Below, piece after piece: positions 1 through 6,065 of a stretch of DNA of 11,027 nt. Origin of the DNA: Bacteroidales bacterium Bact_23 (lineage in GTDB: Bacteria; Bacteroidota; Bacteroidia; Bacteroidales; Lentimicrobiaceae); assembly GCA_001603685.1 (NCBI GenBank), contig LUZO01000207.1:1-11027 (forward strand), in the 5' to 3' direction. A model generated the notes under the pieces. The model was not told the origin of the DNA. It ran no database searches and saw nothing but the letters and a program-made list of their open reading frames with translations. The first letter of the stretch is position 1; every line of letters begins with the position of its first letter. A program made the position numbers and the translations under genes.

Positions 1-11
1 AATAACAAACA

Positions 12-1646
12 ATGGCAAAACAGATTATTTTTGATATTGAAGCCCGCGAAGAGCTGAAGAAAGGTGTTGATGCTCTGGCAAATGCGGTAAAGGTTACCCT
101 CGGCCCCAAAGGCCGCAATGTGATTATTGAGAAGGCCTACGGCGCTCCCTCAATCACCAAGGACGGTGTTACTGTTGCAAAGGAAGTGGATCTGAAAGAC
201 GGTATCCAGAATATGGGCGCTCAGATGGTGAAGGAAGTGGCTTCGAAAACCGCTGATGTTGCCGGCGACGGAACCACCACCGCTACCGTTCTGGCACAGT
301 CAATCGTAAATACCGGAATGAAGAATGTTACCGCCGGCGCCAACCCCATGGACCTGAAACGCGGTATCGACAAGGCTGTTGCAAGGGTTATCGAAAACCT
401 GAAATCAATGTCAATTAAAATTGAGGAAGGCAGCGAAAAGATTACCCAGGTAGCTACCGTATCAGCCAATAACGACCTCTTTATCGGTGAGAAGATTGCC
501 GAAGCCATGAATAAGGTGAAGAAAGAGGGCGTTATCACCATCGAAGAGGCAAAAGGCATTGAAACAACCGTGAAAGTTGTGGAAGGTATGCAGTTCGACA
601 GAGGTTACATTTCTCCTTATTTTGTAACCGATGCTGAAAAGATGGAAGCCGTTTTCGAAAATCCCTTCATCCTGATTTACGACAAGAAGATTTCCGGAAT
701 GAAGGATTTCCTCCCCATTCTCGAGAAGACCGTTCAGACCGGCCGTCCGCTGCTGATCATCGCCGAAGATGTTGATGGTGAAGCACTTGCTACCCTTGTG
801 GTAAACAAGATCCGTGGCTCGCTGAAGATTGCCGCCGTTAAGGCTCCCGGTTTCGGCGATCGGCGCAAGGAGATGCTTGAGGATATTGCCGTTCTTACCG
901 GTGGTACCGTTATCTCTGAAGAGAAAGGCTACAGGCTCGAGGATGCCGACCTCTCATACCTGGGGCAGGCCGAAAAAATCACCGTTGACAAGGAAAATAC
1001 CACCATCGTCAGCGGCCGTGGCGATGCCGACAGCATTAAAGCCCGTGTAGCCATGATCAAATCGCAGATCGAGACCACCACTTCGGATTACGACCGCGAG
1101 AAGCTGCAGGAGCGCCTTGCAAAGCTTGCCGGCGGTGTAGCCGTTATCTATGTTGGTGCTGCCAGCGAAGTGGAAATGAAAGAGAAGAAGGATCGCTTCG
1201 ACGATGCACTGCATGCAACCCGTGCAGCCATTGAAGAGGGAATCATCCCCGGCGGCGGTGTGGGTTACATCAGATCAATCCCCTTGCTCGAAGGCCTGAA
1301 AGGTGATAACGAGGATGAAGATACCGGTATCACCATTGTAAAGCGCGCACTTGAAGAGCCTCTGCGCCAGATTGTTGCAAATGCCGGACTCGAAGGATCG
1401 GTCATTGTGCAGAAAGTTCGCGAAGGAAAGGACGACTACGGTTTCAACGCCCGCACCGAGGTGTTTGAAAACCTGTTCCAGGCCGGCGTTATCGACCCGA
1501 CCAAGGTTTCGCGCGTAGCCCTTGAGAATGCCGCTTCAATTGCCGGTATGCTCCTGACTACCGAGTGCGTACTTGCCGATATTAAGGAAGAGAAAGAACC
1601 CATGATGCCCAATCCGGGTATGGGTGGAATGGGCGGAATGTACTAA
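12..1646 (+). CDS. groL: Chaperonin GroEL (Hsp60), 60-kDa subunit
   Basis: ATP-driven cytosolic folding chaperone that forms double heptameric rings and works with the GroES lid. The 544-residue product has the normal full length and aligns by eye with E. coli GroEL from end to end. Visible landmarks are the nucleotide-binding TLGPKGRN (29-36) and GDGTTTATV (85-93), the apical-domain VEGMQFDRGY (190-199) and KAPGFGDRR (277-285), the acidic pair D397/D398 before ALHATRA (equivalent to the ATPase aspartate D398 of E. coli), the GGGV turn (414-417), and a glycine/methionine-rich C-terminal tail ending GGMGGMY. The start lies 11 bases into the window behind an A-rich leader with no Shine-Dalgarno sequence, as is common in Bacteroidota. 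Any groS partner would be upstream and out of view. A terminator follows directly. No truncation or frameshift is seen. Confidence 0.98.
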   Translation: MAKQIIFDIEAREELKKGVDALANAVKVTLGPKGRNVIIEKAYGAPSITKDGVTVAKEVDLKDGIQNMGAQMVKEVASKTADVAGDGTTTATVLAQSIVNTGMKNVTAGANPMDLKRGIDKAVARVIENLKSMSIKIEEGSEKITQVATVSANNDLFIGEKIAEAMNKVKKEGVITIEEAKGIETTVKVVEGMQFDRGYISPYFVTDAEKMEAVFENPFILIYDKKISGMKDFLPILEKTVQTGRPLLIIAEDVDGEALATLVVNKIRGSLKIAAVKAPGFGDRRKEMLEDIAVLTGGTVISEEKGYRLEDADLSYLGQAEKITVDKENTTIVSGRGDADSIKARVAMIKSQIETTTSDYDREKLQERLAKLAGGVAVIYVGAASEVEMKEKKDRFDDALHATRAAIEEGIIPGGGVGYIRSIPLLEGLKGDNEDEDTGITIVKRALEEPLRQIVANAGLEGSVIVQKVREGKDDYGFNARTEVFENLFQAGVIDPTKVSRVALENAASIAGMLLTTECVLADIKEEKEPMMPNPGMGGMGGMY

Positions 1647-1668
1647 AATAAGCCCGCCATTTTATTGC

Positions 1669-1706
1669 AAAGCCCTGCCGTAAGGCGGGGCTTTGGCATT
1701 TTTATT
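1669..1706 (+). terminator. Rho-independent terminator after groL
   Basis: An 11-bp stem (AAAGCCCTGCC at 1669-1679 with GGCGGGGCTTT at 1684-1694, including one G-U pair) closes a GTAA loop. It is followed by a T-rich run at 1699-1706. It sits 22 bases after the groL stop codon and separates groL from the DUF4468-like gene, which therefore needs its own promoter. Confidence 0.85.
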
Positions 1707-1726
1707 GCATGGCTTCTGACAGACTT

Positions 1727-1759
1727 TTGGCCGTTTTCACTACTTTTGTATTACATTTG
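1727..1759 (+). promoter_or_regulatory. Bacteroidota-type promoter (TTG / TAnnTTTG)
   Basis: TACATTTG at 1752-1759 matches the -7 consensus TAnnTTTG. A TTG (1727-1729, within TTTTGG) lies 22 bases upstream as a -33 box. Transcription would start near 1765, giving a leader of about 40 bases to the ATG at 1807. A second -7-like octamer, TACTTTTG, overlaps the spacer at 1741-1748 but has no TTG at the right distance. The position just after the groL terminator fits an independent transcript. Confidence 0.55.
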
Positions 1760-1806
1760 TCGAACAGAGGGATAAATCATTATCCGCATTTAATTCAGGT
1801 TTTGTT

Positions 1807-2355
1807 ATGAATATTAGAGTTGTTTTTGCTTCGTTTGCTGCCGTTTTATTTACCGCTTTCAGTGCCGGCGCCCAGGATGTGAGATCAATAATTCCGGTTG
1901 ATAAGGATACCCGTGTGATTACATATCAGGATGTGGTTCAGCAGGCCGGAACGGCTGATGAGTTGTACATCCGCTGCATCGAGTGGATCAATACGGAATA
2001 CAAAAACCCGGCGGATGTCTGCAGGGTGCGCAACCGCGAAAGCGGAGTAATTGAGATAAAGCACCGCATGGAGTATTTCAACGATGTTAAAGATACCAAA
2101 GTGGTGGCCGGCAAGATCAATTATGTGCTGAAGCTCGAGTTCAAGCCGGGGCGCTACCGCTACACCGTAACCGATATGACCCTGCAGCATGCTTCGCGCG
2201 TTCCGGTGGAAAAATGGATGGATAAGGAAGATACCGAATATTCACCGCTCTGGGATAGCTACCTCGAGCAGATCAATACCCAGGTGGTGGAACTGATTGA
2301 ACGGCTGAAAACCGGAATGGAACCGCCGGTAATCAAGGTGGAAGAAAAATGGTAA
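1807..2355 (+). CDS. Secreted DUF4468-like protein of unknown function
   Basis: The 182-residue product starts with a typical Sec signal peptide: a short basic N-terminus (MNIR), a hydrophobic core over about residues 5-18, and an AGA/QD cleavage site after A22. The mature protein is therefore expected in the periplasm, as there is no lipobox cysteine. The remainder resembles the DUF4468 family (a TBP-like fold of unknown role, frequent in Bacteroidota). It has a helix with the pattern DELYIRCIEWI (51-61), a linker with DVCRVRNRESGVIEI (69-83), then strands containing INYVLKLEFKPGRYRYTVTD (104-123). The C-terminus is a probable amphipathic helix with an acidic/lysine tail. The family call rests on pattern memory only. 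The gene stands alone between the groL terminator and a convergent gene whose stop codon lies 5 bases away. No function can be assigned. Confidence 0.8.
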   Translation: MNIRVVFASFAAVLFTAFSAGAQDVRSIIPVDKDTRVITYQDVVQQAGTADELYIRCIEWINTEYKNPADVCRVRNRESGVIEIKHRMEYFNDVKDTKVVAGKINYVLKLEFKPGRYRYTVTDMTLQHASRVPVEKWMDKEDTEYSPLWDSYLEQINTQVVELIERLKTGMEPPVIKVEEKW

Positions 2356-2360
2356 GGCGA

Positions 2361-3812
2361 TTATTCCGCCTGCTTTACAAAGGCCCTTGTTACTCCTGAG
2401 TAATCGAGGGCTTTTTTGTTGCTGATAAAGTCGATCAGCGCCTGTGCCGTGATTGTCGAAAGCGAAACCCCCTCATCCCTGTGGTTGAACTTATAGCTGC
2501 TGGCGATGTAGCTGTTCATCCCGGCCATATAGGTTTTTTGCTCATCGGGAACGGAGCCGTCGGCCAGTTTCAGCTCCACATCAAGGCCGTTACCGTTTTC
2601 GTCGGTAACTACGGTGTAGCTGATTCCGGAAACCTGAAGATCAATGCGGCGGTTGCGGTTGTAGGAGTTCAGTAGCAGCGACCTGATCTCGGCGGGAGTG
2701 AGCCGGAAAACAATAATCTCATTTCCGAACGGATCGAGCTGATAGATGGTTTTGATGGAGATATCGCCCATCGGAATCTCGGGAATGCGGATGCCGCCAT
2801 TGTTCTGAAAAGCAACCTCAATCCCTTCCATAGAGGTAACTGCATCGGTCATCATGCTCCCCAGCTCATCCTTGCCCCTGATGTTGCTGAGCGCCGTTCC
2901 GATTATCCTGTTCATTTCGCTGTTTTCATTGTAAACGGTCAGCAGACTGTCCAGTGTTCTGTCGGTGTGCCTGAAGGCGAAAACGCTCAGCAGATCGGCC
3001 TTTACATTCACAAGTTTTTTCTTCCGGTTGAATTGCAGGGTAGATTTTGTAACATGCTCAACCCATTGTCCCGACTGGGTTACCAGTACGCCGTTGAATG
3101 ATTTCGGATGTTTTACCAGGGTATGCGAATGGCCTCCGATTACCATATCGAGCGCGGGGAGTTCGGCTGTGAGTCTGATGTCGGTATCGTAGCCAAGATG
3201 AGTCAGTGCGATAAAGGCGTTACTGCTGTCGCGCAATCCGGCATAAAGGGGAGCAGTTTTCAGCCCGTTTGAGAAAGTCAACCCTTTCAGCCTGTCGGGA
3301 TGCGAGTCGGGGATTCCGTTTCTGTTGGTCTGAACCAGGCTCAGAAATGCCAGCCTGATGCCGTTGTCGAGGGTTAAAATCTGGTAGGGCCTGAATTTTA
3401 CCACGCTTTCCGGACCCGAGGTCACATTGGCGCACAGAATCGGGAATTTTGCCTGCTCCATGCGTTTTGCCAGTACCTCCTGCCCGTAATCAAACTCATG
3501 GTTGCCCGTGGCGCTGACATTAAATCCGGTACGGTTCATAAAATCAATCATGGGCAGCCCTTTTTCAGGATACTGGTCAACAATCGGATTTCCGGTGAAG
3601 TTGTCCCCGCCTGAAACCAGAATCACATATTTCTCCGCCTGCCTGATGCTGTCAACCATCGCCTTAAACCGCGGGAAGTTGTCGATTTTGGCATGCATGT
3701 CATTCACCGACAGAATTACAACGCTGGTCGTGCCTTTTCCGGCGGTTCTACAGCCAACCGACCAGATGGCCAGAAGGGATATCATTAGCAGGTTCAGAAT
3801 TCTTTTACTCAT
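2361..3812 (-). CDS. 5'-nucleotidase/metallophosphatase lipoprotein (UshA-like, two domains)
   Basis: Predicted to hydrolyse nucleotides or related phosphate esters outside the inner membrane using two metal ions. The 483-residue product begins with a lipoprotein signal: a basic start (MSKR), a hydrophobic stretch and a lipobox SVGC with the lipidated cysteine at C21. The N-terminal metallophosphatase domain (about 31-260) shows the metal-ligand motifs NDMH (37-40), GGDN (68-71), GNHEFD (103-108), THLG (204-207) and GGHSH (226-230). The C-terminal nucleotidase domain (about 300-480) shows FQNNGGIR (335-342), the substrate-pocket region DPFGN (360-364) and SGISYT (395-400). All expected catalytic residues appear present. 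In Bacteroidota these two domains are often encoded by two adjacent genes; here they form one chain. The exact substrate is unknown. The gene converges with its downstream neighbour, with 5 bases between the stop codons. Confidence 0.9.
   Translation of the reverse strand: MSKRILNLLMISLLAIWSVGCRTAGKGTTSVVILSVNDMHAKIDNFPRFKAMVDSIRQAEKYVILVSGGDNFTGNPIVDQYPEKGLPMIDFMNRTGFNVSATGNHEFDYGQEVLAKRMEQAKFPILCANVTSGPESVVKFRPYQILTLDNGIRLAFLSLVQTNRNGIPDSHPDRLKGLTFSNGLKTAPLYAGLRDSSNAFIALTHLGYDTDIRLTAELPALDMVIGGHSHTLVKHPKSFNGVLVTQSGQWVEHVTKSTLQFNRKKKLVNVKADLLSVFAFRHTDRTLDSLLTVYNENSEMNRIIGTALSNIRGKDELGSMMTDAVTSMEGIEVAFQNNGGIRIPEIPMGDISIKTIYQLDPFGNEIIVFRLTPAEIRSLLLNSYNRNRRIDLQVSGISYTVVTDENGNGLDVELKLADGSVPDEQKTYMAGMNSYIASSYKFNHRDEGVSLSTITAQALIDFISNKKALDYSGVTRAFVKQAE
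2379..2418 (+). terminator. Terminator for the DUF4468-like gene, inside a convergent ORF
   Basis: The two arms at 2383-2394 and 2399-2411 pair almost completely: GCCCTTG with CGAGGGC (one G-U pair), then TTACT with AGTAA, with T2404 bulged. The loop is CCTG, or slightly tighter. The stem is followed by six Ts (2412-2417) and flanked by an AAAG that can extend the pairing. It lies 24 bases after the stop of the + strand gene. It is also inside the last codons of the - strand 5'-nucleotidase gene, so the same bases serve as coding sequence on one strand and, by inference, as terminator on the other. Confidence 0.65.
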
Positions 3813-4017
3813 CGGTATTTATCTGGATATAAGGTTTGACAATGTTTCTGCCGCTAAATCAGCCAATGGCCGCTTCCGGCAGGAAAGCTTTACGGTTCGT
3901 TGCGATTAGCGGATTATCCGTTTTCCGCCTGATGACTGATTGCCACTACCCGGCCAGGAAACAGAAACGGTTCTTTTTTTTGAATGCTTAGGCCGGTGTG
4001 CGGACAGAATGAAAAAT

Positions 4018-4052
4018 CAAAATTACGATTTAATTTTTAAAGCATATGGCAA
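4018..4052 (-). promoter_or_regulatory. Possible promoter of the 5'-nucleotidase gene
   Basis: Read on the - strand, TAATTTTG (bases 4025 to 4018) fits the Bacteroidota -7 consensus TAnnTTTG. A TTG (4052-4050) lies 24 bases upstream, slightly further than usual. It would give a leader of about 200 bases before the ATG at 3812. The long leader and spacing make this only a candidate. Confidence 0.25.
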
Positions 4053-4104
4053 AAGAACACTGTTTAAAAAGTAACCGGATCAAAAAAAGTTGTTTTGAGG
4101 GGTA

Positions 4105-4123
4105 AATTGGTGATGAATTGGTG
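4105..4123. repeat. Short direct repeat AATTGGTG, 11-base period
   Basis: Two identical octamers start 11 bases apart, about one helical turn, roughly 85-105 bases upstream of the ATG at 4209. This is the spacing expected when a regulator binds two sites on the same face of DNA, but an 8-mer pair in AT-rich DNA can also be chance. Confidence 0.35.
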
Positions 4124-4208
4124 TGGGAAATTAAAGAGGGGAGACTATACTTAAGGTGAGAAAAACAGAAATATCTCCAATGTATGCTAAATTCAAGGAA
4201 CAAGAATC

Positions 4209-4478
4209 ATGGCAGAAATAGTTAAAAACAGAACAATAAGACCTTCAACAAGGCTTGAGACATCCGGAAGTTATAAAATTAATACGGAGAAGGTTTCCAA
4301 AGGAGATGTATTAGTGGTCAACATTGATCATGAATCTGACTCCTTTCGAAGGACTTGTATATTTAATGGCTCAGATGTAGCCGATAAGAACAGTATTCAT
4401 TTTAAAGTGATTGGATCAGGAACTAAAATTGATATTAGTTGGAGCGGTGCAAAACCGATTGAGACACGATCGTATTAA
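4209..4478 (+). CDS. Orphan small protein, unrecognised, AT-rich
   Basis: An 89-residue ORF that I do not recognise. It has a plausible Shine-Dalgarno sequence, AAGGAA (4195-4200), eight bases before the ATG, which is unusual in this window and supports translation. The protein has no signal peptide or membrane segment. Its basic, polar first 30 residues are followed by alternating hydrophobic/polar stretches that look like beta strands: DVLVVNIDH (33-41), RTCIFNG (48-54), IHFKVIGSG (63-71) and KIDISWSG (73-80). A small cytosolic beta-sandwich-like fold is therefore a reasonable guess, and no function is proposed. By hand count it is about 36% G+C (97 of 270), against roughly half in the neighbouring genes, which hints at later acquisition or weak constraint. 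It lies alone in a 0.9-kb spacer. It could also be a chance ORF. Confidence 0.55.
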   Translation: MAEIVKNRTIRPSTRLETSGSYKINTEKVSKGDVLVVNIDHESDSFRRTCIFNGSDVADKNSIHFKVIGSGTKIDISWSGAKPIETRSY

Positions 4479-4733
4479 TTGCAGGAATAATATCCAGCAG
4501 AAAGCAGTAGGCCCGGATAGTCGGGAAGCAATTTAATAAAAACGGATTACCAGGGATGGGCTATAATGTTCCGGCCCTGAACCTTCAATTTCTTGCTCAG
4601 GCTCTTCCCAAAACAGCTAAATGGATTATTGTTAAAATTATAAGTCCGTTTACCATGCCAGAACCCACGCAAATTCATACTTTTGCATAGCCAATTCAGT
4701 GCCGTTTCCGGTACTGTCAGAAATCAGCAAATA
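4479..4733. other. Leader and spacer upstream of the mevalonate genes
   Basis: No supported ORF. It contains two small inverted repeats. One is CCCG/CGGG (4512-4515 with 4522-4525), followed within about ten bases by an AT-rich stretch, and may be a weak terminator for the orphan ORF. The other is CAGGG/CCCTG (4551-4555 with 4575-4579), where GGGC/GCCC (4558-4561 with 4574-4577) is an alternative pairing. The promoter-like octamer at 4678 lies near its end. Nothing here matches a riboswitch that I can recognise. Confidence 0.5.
4678..4685 (+). promoter_or_regulatory. Candidate -7 box for the mevalonate gene cluster
   Basis: TACTTTTG fits TAnnTTTG exactly. The same octamer occurs at 1741-1748 upstream of the DUF4468-like gene. 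No clear TTG -33 box is present 19-23 bases upstream; only CATGCC lies there. Initiation about 6-7 bases downstream would leave a leader of about 40 bases before the ATG at 4734. Because the alternative TTG start codon at 4683 overlaps this box, the box also argues for the later start. Confidence 0.45.
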
Positions 4734-6065
4734 ATGACCAGAAAACATATAATTTCAGGGTTTTCCAAACTCTCCAAGGAGAAGAAGATTGCCCTGATTG
4801 CATCGCGGATGACTGATTCCGAGCGGGTTATCGCCGAACTGGAGTCGTTCTGGCACCGCGATCCCGAAATTCAGAAGCTGTTCGACGAGTTCAGCGAAAA
4901 CACCCTTACCAACTACTTTTTCCCGTATGGCATTGCTCCCAATGTAAAAATCAACGGGGAGCTGTTTATGGTTCCGATGGTGATTGAAGAGAGCTCTGTG
5001 GTAGCGGCGGCCGCCAACAGCGCCAAATTCTGGGCCGGAAAGGGCGGCTTCCATTCAGAGATCATCTCAACCGTAAAGAACGGGCAGGTGCACTTTGTCT
5101 GGAAAGGCGACTTCAACCGGCTGAAAGAGCTGTTCCCGCAACTGAAGGAGAAGCTGCTCGCACGCACCGCACCCATTACCGCAAATATGGAGAAAAGGGG
5201 CGGAGGCGTACTGGATATGGAACTGGTGGATATGACCTCCAGCCTGGATGATTACTACCAGCTCTCGGTGAAATTCGATACCCGCGACTCCATGGGTGCC
5301 AACTTCATCAACTCTTGCCTCGAGGAGTATGCCGCCGGATTGCGGGAGTTTGTAAATGAAAGCGGCCATTTCGGAGAGGAGCCGCTGCATGTCATTATGT
5401 CGATCCTTTCCAACTATACGCCCGAGTGTACGGTGCGTACCTGGGTTGAGTGCGATATCAGCGATTTTGCCGGGATTGACGACCAGCTTACGGCTGAAGA
5501 GTTTGTCTGGAAGTTCGAAAAGGCGGTTCAGATTGCGGGGGTGGATGTTTACCGTGCAGCCACCCACAACAAGGGTATTTTCAATGGCGTTGATGCGGTG
5601 GCGCTTGCTACCGGCAATGACTTCAGGGCGATTGAAGCCTGTGGCCACGCCTGGGCAGCCCGCGACGGGCAATACCGCAGCCTTACCGAAGTGAGGGTGG
5701 AGGGCGGCAGGTTCCTCTACAGCCTCACCCTTCCGATTGCCATAGGTACCGTGGGCGGACTCACCTCGCTGCACCCCATGGCCCGTTTTTCGCTTCAGTT
5801 GCTGGGCAACCCCTCGGCGCCTCAACTGATGCAGATTGCTTCGGTTATCGGGCTGGCCAACAACTTTGGAGCGGTGAAGTCGCTCACCACCAAAGGAATA
5901 CAGATCGGCCACATGAAAATGCACCTGCTGAACATCCTGAATATGTTCAACGCCGAAGAGCGTGAAAAGGCGAAAGCGGTTGAGTTTTTCAAAAATCATA
6001 AAGTCTCATACAGTGCCGTAGCCGAATTTCTTGAGTCCATCCGGAAAAAACGCGCAAAAGGGTGA
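4734..6065 (+). CDS. mvaA: Hydroxymethylglutaryl-CoA reductase, class II
   Basis: Interconverts HMG-CoA and mevalonate with NAD(P)H. With mevalonate-pathway genes downstream it is expected to work in the biosynthetic direction, although class II enzymes are often labelled degradative. The 443-residue product is close to the Pseudomonas mevalonii enzyme in size. Counted from the ATG at 4734, visible features are PMVIEESSVVAAAAN (81-95) with the catalytic glutamate, the dinucleotide-binding DSMGAN (185-190), HNKGIFNG (278-285) with the catalytic lysine K280, ATGND (292-296) with the aspartate, and GIQIGHMKMH (388-397) with the catalytic histidine H393. All four catalytic positions are filled. 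Cofactor preference cannot be read with confidence. An in-frame TTG at 4683 would add 17 residues but lies in the promoter-like box, so I prefer 4734. The stop codon overlaps the next gene's start. Confidence 0.95.
   Translation: MTRKHIISGFSKLSKEKKIALIASRMTDSERVIAELESFWHRDPEIQKLFDEFSENTLTNYFFPYGIAPNVKINGELFMVPMVIEESSVVAAAANSAKFWAGKGGFHSEIISTVKNGQVHFVWKGDFNRLKELFPQLKEKLLARTAPITANMEKRGGGVLDMELVDMTSSLDDYYQLSVKFDTRDSMGANFINSCLEEYAAGLREFVNESGHFGEEPLHVIMSILSNYTPECTVRTWVECDISDFAGIDDQLTAEEFVWKFEKAVQIAGVDVYRAATHNKGIFNGVDAVALATGNDFRAIEACGHAWAARDGQYRSLTEVRVEGGRFLYSLTLPIAIGTVGGLTSLHPMARFSLQLLGNPSAPQLMQIASVIGLANNFGAVKSLTTKGIQIGHMKMHLLNILNMFNAEEREKAKAVEFFKNHKVSYSAVAEFLESIRKKRAKG

Larger units (their letters stand above)
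3813..4208. other. Intergenic region between divergent genes
   Basis: No coding frame with support is seen in these 396 bases between the - strand nucleotidase gene and the + strand orphan ORF. It is AT-richer than the flanking genes, especially after 4010. It holds a perfect 5-bp palindrome arm pair, CGGAT-T-ATCCG (3910-3920), and an eight-T run (about 3973-3981) without a convincing stem in front. It also holds a candidate - strand promoter (4018-4052) and an 8-bp direct repeat, AATTGGTG, at 4105-4112 and 4116-4123. Nothing resembles a tRNA or an insertion sequence end. Confidence 0.6.

Noticed and set aside
3502..3909. A 135-codon + strand frame opposite the start of the 5'-nucleotidase gene
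   Set aside because: Most of it is antisense to the lipoprotein signal and metal-binding motifs of the nucleotidase, and its translation has no recognisable features.
3960..3985. A terminator suggested by the long T-run near 3973-3981
   Set aside because: The sequence before it forms no convincing stem, and no + strand gene ends there.
4551..4579. A riboswitch or attenuator suggested by the CAGGG/CCCTG inverted repeat upstream of the mevalonate genes
   Set aside because: The stem is only five base pairs with competing alternatives. It lies upstream of the inferred transcription start, and no known riboswitch core is visible.
4683..4733. N-terminal extension of HMG-CoA reductase from a TTG start
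   Set aside because: The TTG is embedded in a TAnnTTTG promoter-like box, and the extra residues do not resemble the family N-terminus.
5067..5999. A 310-codon open frame on the - strand inside HMG-CoA reductase
   Set aside because: It lies fully opposite the conserved catalytic region of the reductase and shows no motif, signal peptide or promoter of its own.
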